A stretch of 64,000 nt of DNA. Origin: Macrosoma leucophasiata (taxonomy: Eukaryota > Arthropoda > Insecta > Lepidoptera > Hedylidae). The translations under genes and the position numbers were made by a program. This document shows, one piece after another, positions 18,401 to 26,044 of this stretch. The notes under the pieces are model-generated. The model made no database searches and was not told the DNA's origin. It saw only the letters and a program-made list of their open reading frames with translations. Within the stretch, counting starts at the first letter, position 1. Every line of letters begins with the position of its first letter. The stretch is taken from positions 4,471,501-4,535,500 of the forward strand of contig JAWQUS010000004.1 in NCBI GenBank assembly GCA_036365455.1, read 5' to 3'.

Positions 18401-20835
18401 CAGACTGATGTGTGAGTATTCTTTCGTATTTTTAGGGTCAACGGCAAAAACGAGAACCTTTATAGGATTACTAGTGCATCTGTCTGTGACACAGAAGATC
18501 TTCTCCAAAAGTTCTGGGCCGATTGAATTGAGATGGGCGTCGCCAGTGGGTGGCAGGAGAGGGCAGCTGCCCTTCTTTACAGATAAAAAAATGGCGTATA
18601 ATACAGCAAAAACTGATATGTGCCATAAGTACAGGTAGGTACCAAAATGCTTCCCCTAGAGCCAGCCTGGCCCTCCCACTGTGGCTGGCGATGCCCTTGA
18701 ATATGTATACCGAATATATTCATATTTGGCTCACTAATTATAGTGAGCTAATTAATTAACTAATTATTAGGTATCTATAATGGTGGCCGAGTTACAATAT
18801 AGGAATTTCAATCAATTTTTTGCCGCTTTTTTAAAACTTGATATATCGTAGGTTCTTACAATCGATGTAACTTTTTTATCCATATTTTTTAAAACGGTAC
18901 ATTTCAAATAAATGTTGTGTTGTGATTAGTAGTAAATGTTCTTAATTCTAATTTGTTTTGTTGTGTCTGAGTATTATGGATGCGCTTTTGAATGAAAGCC
19001 TTCATTCCCTGCCTTTCATTTCTATTCTGGGCCATTTTCATTAAAAAACTGAACAATCTATGTTACAATTGTTTTTATATTATTTCGCATTAACACATGC
19101 TTGTGAAATATATTTTTATTTTAAAGAAAAATGGAAAGAAAAATTTGATTTCAGGCGAGACTCGAACAGTAGTAACTCAGTAGCGCCATCTATTACCAAC
19201 CATGCTAGTTAGGCAACTGGCGCTACTGCTACCATAAAGCAAGGAAATAAATGTGAAGGAAAGATTTGACAAATCGGGCAGGACTTCAGTAGCTCAATTG
19301 GAAGAGCGGTTGGACTAGATTCCCAGTAGGCCGCGAGTTCGAGTCTCGCCTGAAGCCAAATTTTTCTTTCCATTTTTCTTTAAACGTAACTTCACGCCTG
19401 TAATCCCCGAAGGGGTAGGCAGAGGTAAATGCATGCATTCAAGCATACATGCAAACACCCACGATTCGCCGGTTACGTTTTTGGCCCATGTAACAGGTGG
19501 CGAGGCTGTTGACATCTCCGGGCACATTACCAAACTTTGAGGTACTGGGAAATTTCCAGAAAATGGAAAAATCCCAATAGAACCAGAGATAAAGGCTTTT
19601 TCACCATTATCTCTGATAACCCCCTACCCGGGAATCGAACCCAGGACCTCAGCGTAGTAGTAGTGGCCTGCTACCACTAGGCTACCGAGGCAGTTAAAAT
19701 AAAAAAAATCTATGTTACAGCACCATAAATATTCTTTGTAATTGCAAATGTAAGTAGCCAACAGATTGATGATGAGAGCGATCCAACTAATTCCATATTT
19801 TTGCCATAAAAGAGATGAGGACTTTAAATCTTAGAAAAAACTAGAAGTGGGTTCGTTTCTATTCCTAAAAATTCTTGGCTGATGTTCTTTCCAGTTTGTA
19901 CCTGAAAAATAATGCCTATACTTGCTCTCAGATGGTCCTTCGGTGTGCTACTATGGGAGATAATGACACTCGGCGGCACCCCCTACCCCACTGTCCCCGG
20001 GCAATACATGTACCAACACCTCAGTGCTGGTCATCGAATGGAGAAACCGCCTTGCTGTAGTCTTGAGATGTAAGTATATGAGTCATTTTTATGGATCTTT
20101 TGGGCTTTGTGATTTCAAGTTCGGAGTGGGCTTCCCCGCTATTACGCCATTATTCACTTCCACCCCTGAGTGTCTTACAGAAATTAAGATAACAGCCTTT
20201 TATCTAAATTTTTGCAAATGCCATACTTCTAGCGGCCTACTCTAACCGCCAATGAAGGCAAGCCAGAGGTGAGACCTCATGATCTCTCCGGCCGAACCTC
20301 TGTGTGGCGCACGAGGCGGAGCCCCGTTCTCTCGGAGGGACTCGAGATAATGGTAGAGTCTTTAGTCACCAACAGCTCGCCACAAGCTGCTCTGCCCCTG
20401 TAATAATATGTCCCATGCTTTTTTTGTCATGAAGTGGCAATTATGGCAATCAAGCATACAGTTCACACTGATGGAAAGTGAATAAACAATGTAGCGCATA
20501 AACGTGAACATTAAATCAGAGACCTCAATTTATTGCATAATATCATGCCATCTCCGCAGGTGATAGTGTGAGAAACTTTCCCAATACAAAACTTAAAGAC
20601 GAGGTCCTCATACACGTTTTTCATTTCCAGCTACATGCTAATGCGAGAGTGCTGGTCCTTCTCCCCCGGCGACCGACCGTCTTTCACGGAGCTGGTAGAA
20701 GACCTGGACAAGATCCTCACGGTCACAGCCAACCAGGAGTACCTGGACCTGGGTCTACCGCAACTAGACACACCACCTTCGAGCTACGACGGCTCGGGTG
20801 ATGAGAGCGATAGCGAATTTCCTTTCATAAAGTGA
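3308..20835 (+). CDS. FGFR: Fibroblast growth factor receptor (breathless/heartless class), 5' end outside window
   Basis: Thirteen exons (one of two alternatives for Ig3a) join without a frame break: 3308-3461, 6169-6287, 7852-8157, 8534-8725, 9206-9441 or 10181-10398, 11105-11240, 11374-11627, 12067-12307, 15340-15529, 16127-16238, 18218-18411, 19932-20069, 20631-20835. With the second alternative they encode 818 residues. In order: Ig1, acid box, Ig2, Ig3, one membrane helix, and a tyrosine kinase with GEGEFGKV, the VAVK lysine, [11 protein letters not shown] and paired activation-loop tyrosines. FGFRs are plasma-membrane receptors that signal to Ras-MAPK; in insects they guide tracheal and mesodermal cells. 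The first base of the first visible codon comes from an upstream exon, so the signal peptide is not in the window. I cannot separate btl from htl orthology by eye. Confidence 0.95.
3515..3700. repeat. Remnant of the LINE-tail repeat seen at 5786-6065
   Basis: Segments such as CAATCAACCGAACAATGGCG and GCGATAAAACTATCACCACT resemble the repeat at 24300-24480 and 37200-37340. Diverged and non-coding, in an FGFR intron. Further downstream, about 3830-3870, a short GACGGCTTTACGTGCTCTCC stretch resembles the body of the 5S-SINE. Confidence 0.45.
4520..5541. mobile_element. MQ inverted-repeat element, carrying an insertion
   Basis: The left end GGGGTGCGACCACCTATCG and right end CGATAGGCGGTCGCACCCC are near-perfect inverted repeats. 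The arms extend about 60 bp, up to GCTGTCAAATTTTCATG. A 240-bp copy of the same family is at 35948-36190, so the extra length here is inserted material (4720-5481). Confidence 0.75.
4720..5481. mobile_element. Unknown 762-bp insertion inside MQ
   Basis: Flanked by a 10-bp direct repeat ACATGAAAAT (4710-4719 and 5482-5491), which is single in an intact MQ arm. AT-rich, no ORF worth calling, no clear terminal inverted repeats. Type unknown. Confidence 0.5.
5786..6065 (-). repeat. SINE-like repeat sharing a LINE 3' end
   Basis: It starts with (CAT)n, then TTTTAGCCGAAAGATGTCC, the reverse complement of the QQWTSFG-stop-(GAT)n end of the LINE tails at 25540 and 61920. The rest (TGCCATAATCGCCACGCTTG) is repeated at 24330-24500, 34141-34330 and 37195-37345. 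A SINE borrowing a LINE tail is the likely explanation. Confidence 0.55.
6169..6287 (+). CDS. FGFR: FGFR exon: second half of Ig1
   Basis: Acceptor TTTTCCAG, donor GGTATGT. It encodes [18 protein letters not shown], the DAGxYxC signature that closes an Ig fold. It leaves in phase 1, as the next exon requires. Confidence 0.9.
6288..7689. other. FGFR intron, no feature recognised
   Basis: AT-rich intron with short palindromic AT stretches (TATCGATAGTATCGATA near 6498) and a C run at 6693-6702. No coding exon or known repeat is recognisable by eye. Confidence 0.5.
7690..7821 (+). mobile_element. S1 repeat, internally deleted
   Basis: It has the S1 5' end (TTACTGGTGGTAGAGTTCC) joined directly to the S1 3' part (GGCTGCAGTCATCACTTTAC) and the poly-A. 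The A-rich end is only 30 bp from the splice acceptor of the acid-box exon. Confidence 0.75.
7852..8157 (+). CDS. FGFR: FGFR exon: inter-Ig linker with acid box, start of Ig2
   Basis: Acceptor TTGTTGCAG, donor G/GTAAAT; phase 1 in, phase 1 out. It encodes a hydrophilic linker with N-glycosylation sequons, then the acid box [12 protein letters not shown] basic stretch at the start of Ig2 follows ([12 protein letters not shown]), then the first Ig2 cysteine (TRLRCAAEG). An acid box before Ig2 and a basic heparin-binding patch are FGFR hallmarks, and they separate this gene from other Ig-type receptor kinases. Confidence 0.92.
8158..8533. other. FGFR intron, nothing recognised
   Basis: AT-rich; ends with TTTTTTCAG before the Ig2 exon. 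Confidence 0.5.
8534..8725 (+). CDS. FGFR: FGFR exon: Ig2
   Basis: It encodes [14 protein letters not shown] (Ig tryptophan), [19 protein letters not shown] (closing cysteine) and the link into Ig3. Donor AAG/GTAAG. It ends with a single G, so any following exon must supply two bases; both candidate Ig3 exons do. Confidence 0.93.
8726..9205. other. FGFR intron with a short repeat
   Basis: About 8845-8930 (TAATTTTTCTGAACAGCCCC) resembles 28290-28355 in the spacer of the fold-back pair, so it is a dispersed repeat fragment. Otherwise plain intron. Confidence 0.4.
9206..9441 (+). CDS. FGFR: FGFR alternative exon A: first half of Ig3
   Basis: Acceptor TTTCCATCAG. It begins [19 protein letters not shown], close to the canonical FGFR Ig3 start, followed by VQLSCPP and LYWRKSNYT. 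The likely donor is TTG/GTGAAA after 9441, phase 0, giving 78 full codons. An earlier phase-0 GT after GATCTAGAG is possible but weaker. If the donor is ignored the frame stops at 9481-9483. It ends in phase 0 while exon B enters in phase 1, so A and B cannot be joined in frame. Confidence 0.8.
9491..9632. mobile_element. Short MITE between the alternative Ig3 exons
   Basis: Termini CCCCCATATTCATAAACGT and TAGGTTTATGAATAAGGGGG are inverted repeats about 20 bp long. 142 bp, no ORF. Confidence 0.7.
9640..9876. mobile_element. MITE family MB, copy 2
   Basis: Same layout as 416-654: CTTGCACATCGACCTTAG ... GTAGAGCGTTATTTC ... AGATAACGCTCTACG ... CTCGATATGCAAAATTG. Confidence 0.7.
10181..10398 (+). 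CDS. FGFR: FGFR alternative exon B: first half of Ig3
   Basis: Acceptor TTGTTTATAG, donor ACG/GTGAGG, a strong site. It begins [17 protein letters not shown], then [19 protein letters not shown]. So it has the same ER..P start, single cysteine and tryptophan as exon A, in a clearly different sequence. Phase 1 in, phase 0 out; 72 full codons. It joins in frame to the exon at 11105. Confidence 0.88.
10399..10621. other. FGFR intron, nothing recognised
   Basis: AT-rich intron start, directly before an SC SINE. Confidence 0.4.
10622..10915 (+). mobile_element. SC tRNA-derived SINE, near full length
   Basis: It begins CTGCCTCAGTAGTCTACTGG (A-box like) and GGGTTCGATTTCC (B-box like). It ends near GCATGCATTTACCTCTGCAG, like the SC copy at 19385-19695 in the opposite orientation. 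The pol III boxes are read from the sequence; activity is unknown. Confidence 0.75.
11105..11240 (+). CDS. FGFR: FGFR exon: second half of Ig3
   Basis: Acceptor ATTACAG, donor T/GTACGT; phase 0 in, phase 1 out. It encodes [19 protein letters not shown] and ends LTVLE, exactly the shape of vertebrate IIIb/IIIc exons. Only one such exon is visible, so the variation in this gene is in the other half of Ig3. Confidence 0.92.
11374..11627 (+). CDS. FGFR: FGFR exon: transmembrane and juxtamembrane
   Basis: Acceptor CTTTCGCAG, donor TTG/GTGAGT. A hydrophobic helix (about 11414-11486, [14 protein letters not shown]) is followed by a basic stop-transfer stretch [11 protein letters not shown] and the juxtamembrane segment. 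Phase 1 in, phase 0 out. Confidence 0.93.
11628..12066. other. FGFR intron
   Basis: AT-rich. A fragment GTGGCAAACAAGCATGCAAT at about 11943-11963 is the end of an S1 in minus orientation. Ends TTTCAG. Confidence 0.45.
12067..12307 (+). CDS. FGFR: FGFR exon: kinase N-lobe, glycine loop and catalytic lysine
   Basis: It encodes [19 protein letters not shown], with the nucleotide loop GEGEFGKV. The ATP-binding lysine of VAVKML is codon 12295-12297. Phase 0 in, phase 1 out (donor GGTCAGT). Confidence 0.95.
13010..13422 (+). pseudogene. Harbinger Myb/SANT-like DNA-binding protein, broken
   Basis: The first exon gives [17 protein letters not shown] and a donor at 13060. After the acceptor TTTTTTTAG at about 13178 the text reads [17 protein letters not shown] then RWAELTSIS, the usual start of such proteins. 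A TGA lies between the two parts in the joined frame. The rest drifts into DSRSSRIRE and a stop. Assigned by motif resemblance and by its partner transposase. Confidence 0.65.
14130..14839 (-). pseudogene. Harbinger (HARBI1-like) transposase, truncated
   Basis: Three exons read on the minus strand: 14839-14585 (ending RVSLESK), 14505-14324 ([20 protein letters not shown] ... FIKFPTTRQ) and 14214 to about 14130 ([17 protein letters not shown]). GCID-[GC]-[ST]H carries the first Asp of the DDE triad. The following conserved region (NRKGYHS and the other two acidic residues) is missing. The sequence changes character at an ACAGCGTGTCCCAGAATG boundary near 14127, which looks like the end of another repeat. 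Confidence 0.8.
15340..15529 (+). CDS. FGFR: FGFR exon: kinase helix C to hinge
   Basis: Acceptor CGCTTTCAG, donor CAG/GTACTT. It encodes [20 protein letters not shown] (helix C glutamate), [19 protein letters not shown] (hinge) and [11 protein letters not shown]. Phase 1 in, phase 2 out. Confidence 0.95.
15609..15779 (+). mobile_element. S1 repeat, 5'-truncated
   Basis: It starts at ATGTACGGCCCTGTAATTTC and runs to GCCACTTCAATTACATAAAA. Confidence 0.8.
15826..16078 (+). mobile_element. SC SINE, 5'-truncated
   Basis: It contains ATTATCTCTGGTGCAATGGG, GTCCGGAAATGTCAACAGGC and GCGTGAACGTA, in the same order as the SC copy at 10622-10915. Confidence 0.65.
16127..16238 (+). CDS. FGFR: FGFR exon: kinase insert and helix E
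   Basis: Acceptor TTTCAG, donor AGA/GTAAGT. It encodes a short kinase insert ([14 protein letters not shown]) and [18 protein letters not shown], leading directly into the catalytic-loop exon. Phase 2 in, phase 0 out. Confidence 0.94.
16487..16770 (+). mobile_element. S1 repeat, full length
   Basis: TTACTGGTGGTAGAGCTCC at the start, ATTACATAAAAAATAAAAA at the end. Confidence 0.85.
16785..16880. repeat. Fragment of the 5786-type repeat
   Basis: ATGCCATCATTGCCGGTGCC ... TTTTTATCGCGGGACGCCG resembles 5840-5930 and 34141-34230. Confidence 0.5.
16885..17113. mobile_element. MITE family MB, copy 3
   Basis: CCAACAGTAAATATTGCACA at the left and GTGCAATATTTATTGTTAGG at the right, inverted. The internal GTAGAGCGTTATCTCT matches copies 1 and 2. 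Confidence 0.75.
17181..17779. mobile_element. H8 hAT-type MITE, interrupted by S1
   Basis: The termini CATAGAGTAATACGGGCC and CGCGTTGCTCTATG are inverted, and the arms continue into the ACCGGAG / CTCCGGT region. Flanking 8-bp direct repeats CTCCAGTG (17173-17180 and 17780-17787) are exact. The S1 at 17399-17694 splits the internal CGCAAAAAATGAC site. The 8-bp duplication is the hAT signature. Confidence 0.85.
17399..17694 (+). mobile_element. S1 repeat, full length, nested in H8
   Basis: From TTTTACTGGTGGTAGAGTTC to a run of 12 A. H8 sequence continues on both sides. Confidence 0.9.
17862..18187 (-). repeat. 3' end of a non-LTR retrotransposon
   Basis: The reverse complement ends AATGAGTTTCTGATTCTGAT after a long 3' UTR. 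The same 320 bp occur in the opposite orientation at 38560-38875. The repeat reaches within about 30 bp of the FGFR acceptor at 18217. Confidence 0.65.
18218..18411 (+). CDS. FGFR: FGFR exon: catalytic and activation loops
   Basis: Acceptor CATTCCAG, donor GT/GTGAGT. It encodes [12 protein letters not shown] (catalytic Asp codon 18230-18232), [10 protein letters not shown] (DFG Asp 18284-18286), paired tyrosines 18320-18325 and [11 protein letters not shown]. All residues needed for an active tyrosine kinase are present. Phase 0 in, phase 2 out. Locally GC-rich compared with the intron. Confidence 0.96.
18540..18712. repeat. Dispersed repeat E, copy 1
   Basis: GAGGGCAGCTGCCCTTCTTT ... ACTGATATGTGCC matches 37570-37650. 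Non-coding in both places. Confidence 0.5.
18713..19078. other. FGFR intron, nothing recognised
   Basis: AT-rich, no exon-like frame. Confidence 0.4.
19079..19384 (+). mobile_element. T unit, copy 1
   Basis: It starts with TTTCGCATTAACACATGC. It contains AAAGAAAAATGGAAAGAAAA and, at the far end, its inverted repeat TTTTCTTTCCATTTTTCTTT. Just inside the second arm is a complete tRNA-like sequence; the first arm carries only its T-arm part. Other copies: 44451, 53126 and 60340. Confidence 0.7.
19283..19358 (+). other. tRNA-like sequence inside T
   Basis: Acceptor-type stem (A)CTTCAG/CTGAAG(C), TA at 8-9, D arm GCTC-AATTGGAA-GAGC, a perfect T arm GCGAG-TTCGAGT-CTCGC, then a T run (pol III terminator like). 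The anticodon arm is irregular: either a 9-nt loop, or a 7-nt loop with a mismatched stem. Probably a tRNA-derived head, not a working tRNA gene. Confidence 0.6.
19385..19695 (-). mobile_element. SC tRNA-derived SINE, full length
   Basis: Read on the minus strand it begins CTGCCTCGGTAGCCTAGTGG (A box) and GGGTTCGATTCCCGGG (B box). It ends after the body at GGGGATTACAGGCGTGAAG. Best copy of the family in the window. Confidence 0.8.
19932..20069 (+). CDS. FGFR: FGFR exon: kinase C-lobe, helices F-G
   Basis: Acceptor GCTCTCAG, donor GAGAT/GTAAGT. It encodes [20 protein letters not shown] and [16 protein letters not shown], the usual kinase subdomain IX-X. Phase 2 in, phase 2 out. Confidence 0.95.
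20070..20630. other. Last FGFR intron, mixed repeat fragments
   Basis: 20421-20480 holds a diverged S1 end (CAATCAAGCATACAGTTCAC, minus orientation). 20225-20400 is more GC-rich and repeat-like, but I cannot name it. Confidence 0.4.
20631..20835 (+). CDS. FGFR: FGFR last exon: kinase end and C-tail
   Basis: Acceptor TTTCCAG. It encodes [18 protein letters not shown] (subdomain XI arginine), the end of the kinase, and a short acidic tail ([10 protein letters not shown]) ending at TGA 20833-20835. A YLDL motif lies in the tail. Confidence 0.95.
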
Positions 20836-22935
20836 GATATGTTTGACAATACAAAAATTATTGGTGGTTTTTATAAAAATGGATTGAGACTAAATATTGG
20901 GTGCTTCTGTTCCTATATAATTGAAATTTCTCTAGATTTGGCCAGCAGATATGGTTTCTTTTTCCGAAAGCTTATGCTGTAAGCAATGTCCAAAGATTTT
21001 CGTATGAAGGGATTTTACATTTTTATTTTGAGTTTGTGTAATTTCACCGCATAATACTCGTATTTGTTAGTTTTAGTAATAATTATCAATTTTTTCCCAC
21101 CTTTAGTAAGCTTTGTAAATAATTTGGTTGAAGAATGTGCACGTGAATTGTTATTACTAATTCTTCAATCAATTTCGAAGTATATGAAAATATAATAAGT
21201 AACTACCTATTATTCAGTTTATTCGTATTATCGGCATGGATCTTCAGTGCTGATATTCTAGCGCAGAAGTGAATTGTTGGGGCTCTTTGGTCTTTTGATA
21301 GGGTGGAGAAATCGGATCGACACAATGATTGGCCCATCGCGCGACGCGTCATTATCGCCAGTCGTGATTCGTTCTTTGGTCTCGCTATACCCATCTATCG
21401 ACCAATTGGTGAGTGTGCGCAAGATTCGTGCCGATGCCTGAACTAATTGTTTTTTGGGAGTGTAGGTACTCTCAGGGAACTGATCGTTGACCACACGGGT
21501 ACCTTGTATGTAACGATATTAAAAGATAATATTTTATTGATTTTGGATAAGCAGATAGTTTCCAGATTGTACATGAACGAAAATACCCTTTCGAAAAAAA
21601 TAATAGACGTGAAGTTTGTTTTATAGCAGAAAAAGTTAGTAAGTAGGTTTTTTCGTTAATTTTATAATGCAATATTATTTTTAAATTTATGAAGAAGAAA
21701 TATTTTAATGACAATATTACTAGGCGAATATTATTATGTAACATTGTGGCATTTAATATATTTGTTTTAATTTTTTTGCGATTGACATTATACCTATTTA
21801 TTTTATTTTAGTAAAATCGCATCATGAAGTATTGCATAATATAAGTATTGTTGTAAATAGTTAGTTTTGCTTAGTTGAAGCTCGTTGTACATAATGTACT
21901 AGTACCAAAGTTTTTGTATTTGTACTAAGTAGATATAAAAGTATTATTTTTGTTTTGATATCTATATGATATTTTATTAAAGTCTATGCTTTATGTATGG
22001 GAGATGATCCATGACAATAATGTAAATGAGTGACTTACGTATAAGAAATTTGTGCCTTATAAAATAACTGTGGTTCATTGATAACATAAGTAATTATATT
22101 ACAATTAAGTATTGTAAATATCTCATGTAATACAGTCAAAATATTTAACCTCGATTTAACTATGTGTTGAAAGTTATTAATCTTAATAATTCACGCATAT
22201 TTTATTATCAAAAATGGTAAAACAAAAGTTACATATTTAATAAATAGTTGGCAGTCGCTTCAGTAACGGTGAAAGCCACGTGAAAACGATATTTTTACTA
22301 ATCGGTAATTTAAAGATCATTAAAAAGTAACTGTGATTAAATTCCACATTTTTAATTTTTTTTTACATTTTTAAAAATTTAAATTAGTTTATTTCATAGA
22401 CTAAAATAACATCTAGTAGCACAAAAAAAATTGTGGGTAAATGCAAACATTTCTGAATATTTAAATCTAATGTGCCTACATAACAAATGGCTGCTTTATC
22501 TAAATATTTATAAAAAGTATAAAGTAAGTAAATAGACTTATTGCGTTTCCTAACAAAAATTAACTAAATCGATACGTTTTTTATTAGAAAAAAAAAATAG
22601 ATTGATTCTATTTTTTCAAATATTCAGCAAATATTTTACTAATTATAACTGTTATGAGTTATTTACAGTGTATTTAATGCATTTCAGCGTCAAATGCTTA
22701 TATTTGTACTTAATTAATTAAGTATTTAGATTTAAATGTATGTTATTATGAACTATTTGTCCCGATTTTTTTTGTAAATATTTTTGTTCACTATTAATAG
22801 AAACAACGTGTTACGTATGGAAGAAATTGTTTATAAGTATATTTAATTAAGTAGATAGGTACGTAAAAATGAATAATTATTACTATAGTTATAATGCAGT
22901 AAAAGGTTAAAATAAATAATAGCAAAATAATTTGG
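20836..22935 (+). other. FGFR 3' UTR and downstream sequence (extent uncertain)
   Basis: AT-rich, without recognisable repeats, unlike the introns. AATAAA signals occur at 22239-22244 and 22911-22916, the second followed by a GT-rich stretch. The real cleavage site cannot be fixed by reading. Confidence 0.4.
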
Positions 22936-24050
22936 AATTTTCGCGTTTTTGTCGGATTTTATTGCTATTGGAGTGTTGTATGTGAACAGTCAATGACTGA
23001 AGAGTCACTTTTCACACATATTCAAGCGACCTGTATTATTAACTTCAATATTATATTTCATTAAAAACACTTACCTTAAATCCTCTATTGGAAATAAGAG
23101 TTTTTGTGCCAAAAACCTTACTATCCGTATTATTATAAAAAAATATTCCAAAAAATAATAATAATTTTGGGATCCCTTTTAAAGAATCAGTACAAAACGC
23201 TTACCTATTGAAATGAAACGTGTTTTCGAATTTATCTTTTATCTTGCGTATAATAAACTAAAATGGTTGTTTAAAATGGAACCCGACATTTCGGTCGCTT
23301 TTCAACTTCTGTCGGCGTCTCAGGCAGATTAAGGTGACATTTATTTGTCTGACAGCAGTTTGAAAACTTATTATGCGCAGCTACCTCCATCAATTTCGCG
23401 AATGTCTTGCGTAGCGTTCAGGATTAACACAAAAGGAACCTCCTAATTGTATCTTGAGGTCTTACAGACTGTTGCGGTTGGGCTTTAATTCTACTGAGCC
23501 AACCATCTTCTGTATTGAAATATGGATGTTTTTGACATAAATAGCCTCGCGAACCATTCTTGAAATTGGTCTGTGTTGTGTAGTGAGTATTCGAGTTTTG
23601 TCAAACCGAATATAATGAGTTGGTTTGTCCGCTATGTGATCACAGACTGCAGACCTCCCTGTTCTACGGTTTTTGACATCAACAATATGTTCTTTAATTT
23701 TGGTGTAAACCGCTCTCTATTAAAGTACAATATAGGTACCTACTTTATTTCAATGAGTGTAAGTAGCTCGCGAAAACCTAAGAAAACGCTTACCTAGTAA
23801 GAATTTCAATGAACGTTGTTCTGAAACCTAAAAAAATATAATAAAATTGTATTAATAAAATTCTTTTATTGTTTGTATATTTGAGATTGATCTGCGTTTA
23901 ATGTTGTATTTGTATGTAGTAATGTGGAGTATAAAGTGCAAAATAATTCTACTCTATGTGTTTTATTTTCATTGTCCTTTTTACATAAGAAGTTAATATG
24001 TTTGCAGTTATTGCAAAAAATATATAAGACCTATTAATATGATGATACTC
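22936..24050. other. Intergenic, nothing firm
   Basis: AT-rich. 23280-23700 has some repeat-like composition (CCCGACATTTCGGTCGCTTT), but no coding frame stands out. Confidence 0.4.
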
Positions 24051-24054
24051 ATCT

Positions 24055-24240
24055 ATAATATAAAAATAAGTCGGGTTATCCTTACTGACGCTATAAATCC
24101 AGAACGCGCGAACCGATTTCCATGGTTTTGCATTCGTTGGAAAGGTCTCGGGCTCCGAAGCGAGCGGGCGAGAAAATTTAGGAAAAAATATTTATAAAAC
24201 GACATCCACGCGGGCGTAGCCGCGGGCAACAGCTAGTTTT
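24055..24240 (+). repeat. Lepidopteran repeat ending in CGCGGGCAACAGCTAGT
   Basis: Compare 54195-54436, which has the same ending. Probably a truncated non-LTR or Helitron end; the class is not settled. Confidence 0.5.
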
Positions 24241-24299
24241 TATGAAGAATGTTATTTATCAAGGGTACTTAATTCACCATTTCTTAATGCACACATTTT

Positions 24300-24500
24300 G
24301 GCGTCGGGATGTGACGACCCCATCGCCCGCTAACGGAAGAATTATCTTCTACTGGAAGGGAATTCTTCCTCTAGTGCAGTCAGTCTACCGAACAATGGCG
24401 GTCAAACCATGGCGGTAGGAGTATCCGGGATGGGCTGCAGCGTCCAGTGATAAAATTGCCGCCACTGCGATCGCCAACCCGCATGCCAAGCGTGGCGATT
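24300..24500 (-). repeat. Copy of the 5786-type repeat
   Basis: GACCCCATCGCCCGCTAACGG ... CATGCCAAGCGTGGCGATTA is the reverse of 5840-6050. Confidence 0.55.
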
Positions 24501-24631
24501 ATGGCAAATCACCCCAAATGCTTCACAACAAAACACAACGGCCCCTAGTCCCCGGTAGCTCCGCTATTCCTGACCATGGTGGTACCAGTCATGGTAACGG
24601 CGGGGCAGGGGGTGCTTAGAATCACCGGGAG

Positions 24632-25562
24632 ATGCCAGGGTACCACACCCGACGACAACTGGCCCTGGCAACATACAACGTACGGACGCTGCGGACTGAC
24701 GAGAAAGTCATGGAACTGGAGGAAGAATTGAGCGGGTTACGATGGCACATTATAGGGTTATCTGAAGTCCGAAGACAGAGGGAGGACTCGAAAACCCTCA
24801 AGTCTGGTAACCTGCTCTATTTCCGGGAGGGCGAACAACTGTCCCAGGGTGGTGTCGGGTTCATCGTCCACAAGTCCCTCGTGAACAACGTTGTCAAGAT
24901 CGAGAGTGTGTCGTCGAGAGTGGCGTACCTTTTACTCAGAATTACCAAACGGTATTCGCTGAAGGTCATACAGGTCTACGCCCCGACCTCTGCACACTCC
25001 GATGATGAGGTAGAAACTATGTATGAGGACATTTCCAAAGCCATACATAGTTCTAAAACCCACTACAACGTTGTCATGGGGGATTTCAACGCGAAATTGG
25101 GCGTTCGAGGTGATCATGAGCTGAAAGTGGGACGATTTGGATATGGGCGACGAAACACCAGGGGCCAGACTCTGGATGGTTGCAAAGGTCCGGGAAGACC
25201 AAGACTGACGTGCCATGACCAAATAGATCGAGTTCTGTCTGATGGTGCGGCGGTCTTAGGAATCGGCGTGCATGTATGAAGAGAATGATGAAGGTAGATG
25301 AGGCACGAGAGGTGTGTCAGGACCGGGATATCTGGCGCTCTACACTCTCTGCCTACCCCGTTAGGGACCTGGCGTGAAGATACATACATACTCGGTTCTC
25401 GAGTGGAGACCACGTATCGGCAAGCGCAGCGTAGGACGTCCACCTGTAGGATGAACCGACTACCTAATCAAGGTACCCTCTGGATGCACGTCGCTTCCGA
25501 TCGGTCGGCATGGAGGTCATTGGAGGAGGCCTATGTTCAGCAGTCGACGTCCTATGGCTGAT
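24632..25562 (+). pseudogene. Chimeric, internally deleted non-LTR element (APE endonuclease)
   Basis: 24632-25178 encodes an intact-looking apurinic-type endonuclease domain: LATYNVRTLRT, GLSEVRRQ, VIQVYAPTSAH and VVMGDFNAKLG are its active-site blocks. At about 25179 it runs into a piece of a different element's tail (GPGRPRLTCHDQIDRVL to about 25395). That is followed by the C-terminal tail of the LINE family seen at 61781-61945 (WMHVASDRSAWRSLEEAYVQ) and (GAT)n. The reverse transcriptase is absent. Starting at 24632 is a choice of the first Met. Confidence 0.75.
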
Positions 25563-25892
25563 ATGATGATGATGACTATAATAAGTATTATTACGAAATG
25601 TAACGAAACGTCAAAATACTAGCAAATTTAATAGCAATTTCTCAAACATCTCCATTTTTGCCACAATCTTTGCTATACGAAATGACCAGGCGCCAAGTTA
25701 AAAATGAATGATGAATAAATAGATAATATAATTAGATTTATAAATAATAAGTGGCGAATAAGCTTGCAGTAAACGATAGTGCTAAGCGATAACTGCATCT
25801 TATAGATATAGGTACACACAAAAATCAAAATTTTTAAATGCAGATTTGTTACCGCTTCCAAGTTAATTAACGACGATTACACAAACCACACT
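25563..25892. other. Intergenic, nothing recognised
   Basis: AT-rich. Confidence 0.4.
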
Positions 25893-26036
25893 GAGGGTGA
25901 TCACAGACCGCACTACGACTTTACTTTGAGCAAATGACGGTTAGAACTACCTATCAAAACTCATATCTACTTTACTGATAGTTCTAAGCAGTATGTCTGC
26001 TTTGCTAAAAGTAAAGTCGTAGTGCGGTCTATAAAT
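25893..26036. mobile_element. MP palindromic MITE, copy 1
   Basis: The arms GACCGCACTACGACTTTACT and AGTAAAGTCGTAGTGCGGTC pair almost perfectly around a short centre. Other copies are at 36335-36829 and 50317-50380. Confidence 0.75.
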
Positions 26037-26044
26037 ATCACAAT

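Noticed and set aside
25298..25561. Separate small gene after the endonuclease frame
   Set aside because: Its text is LINE tail sequence also present at 35658, 47337 and 61781.
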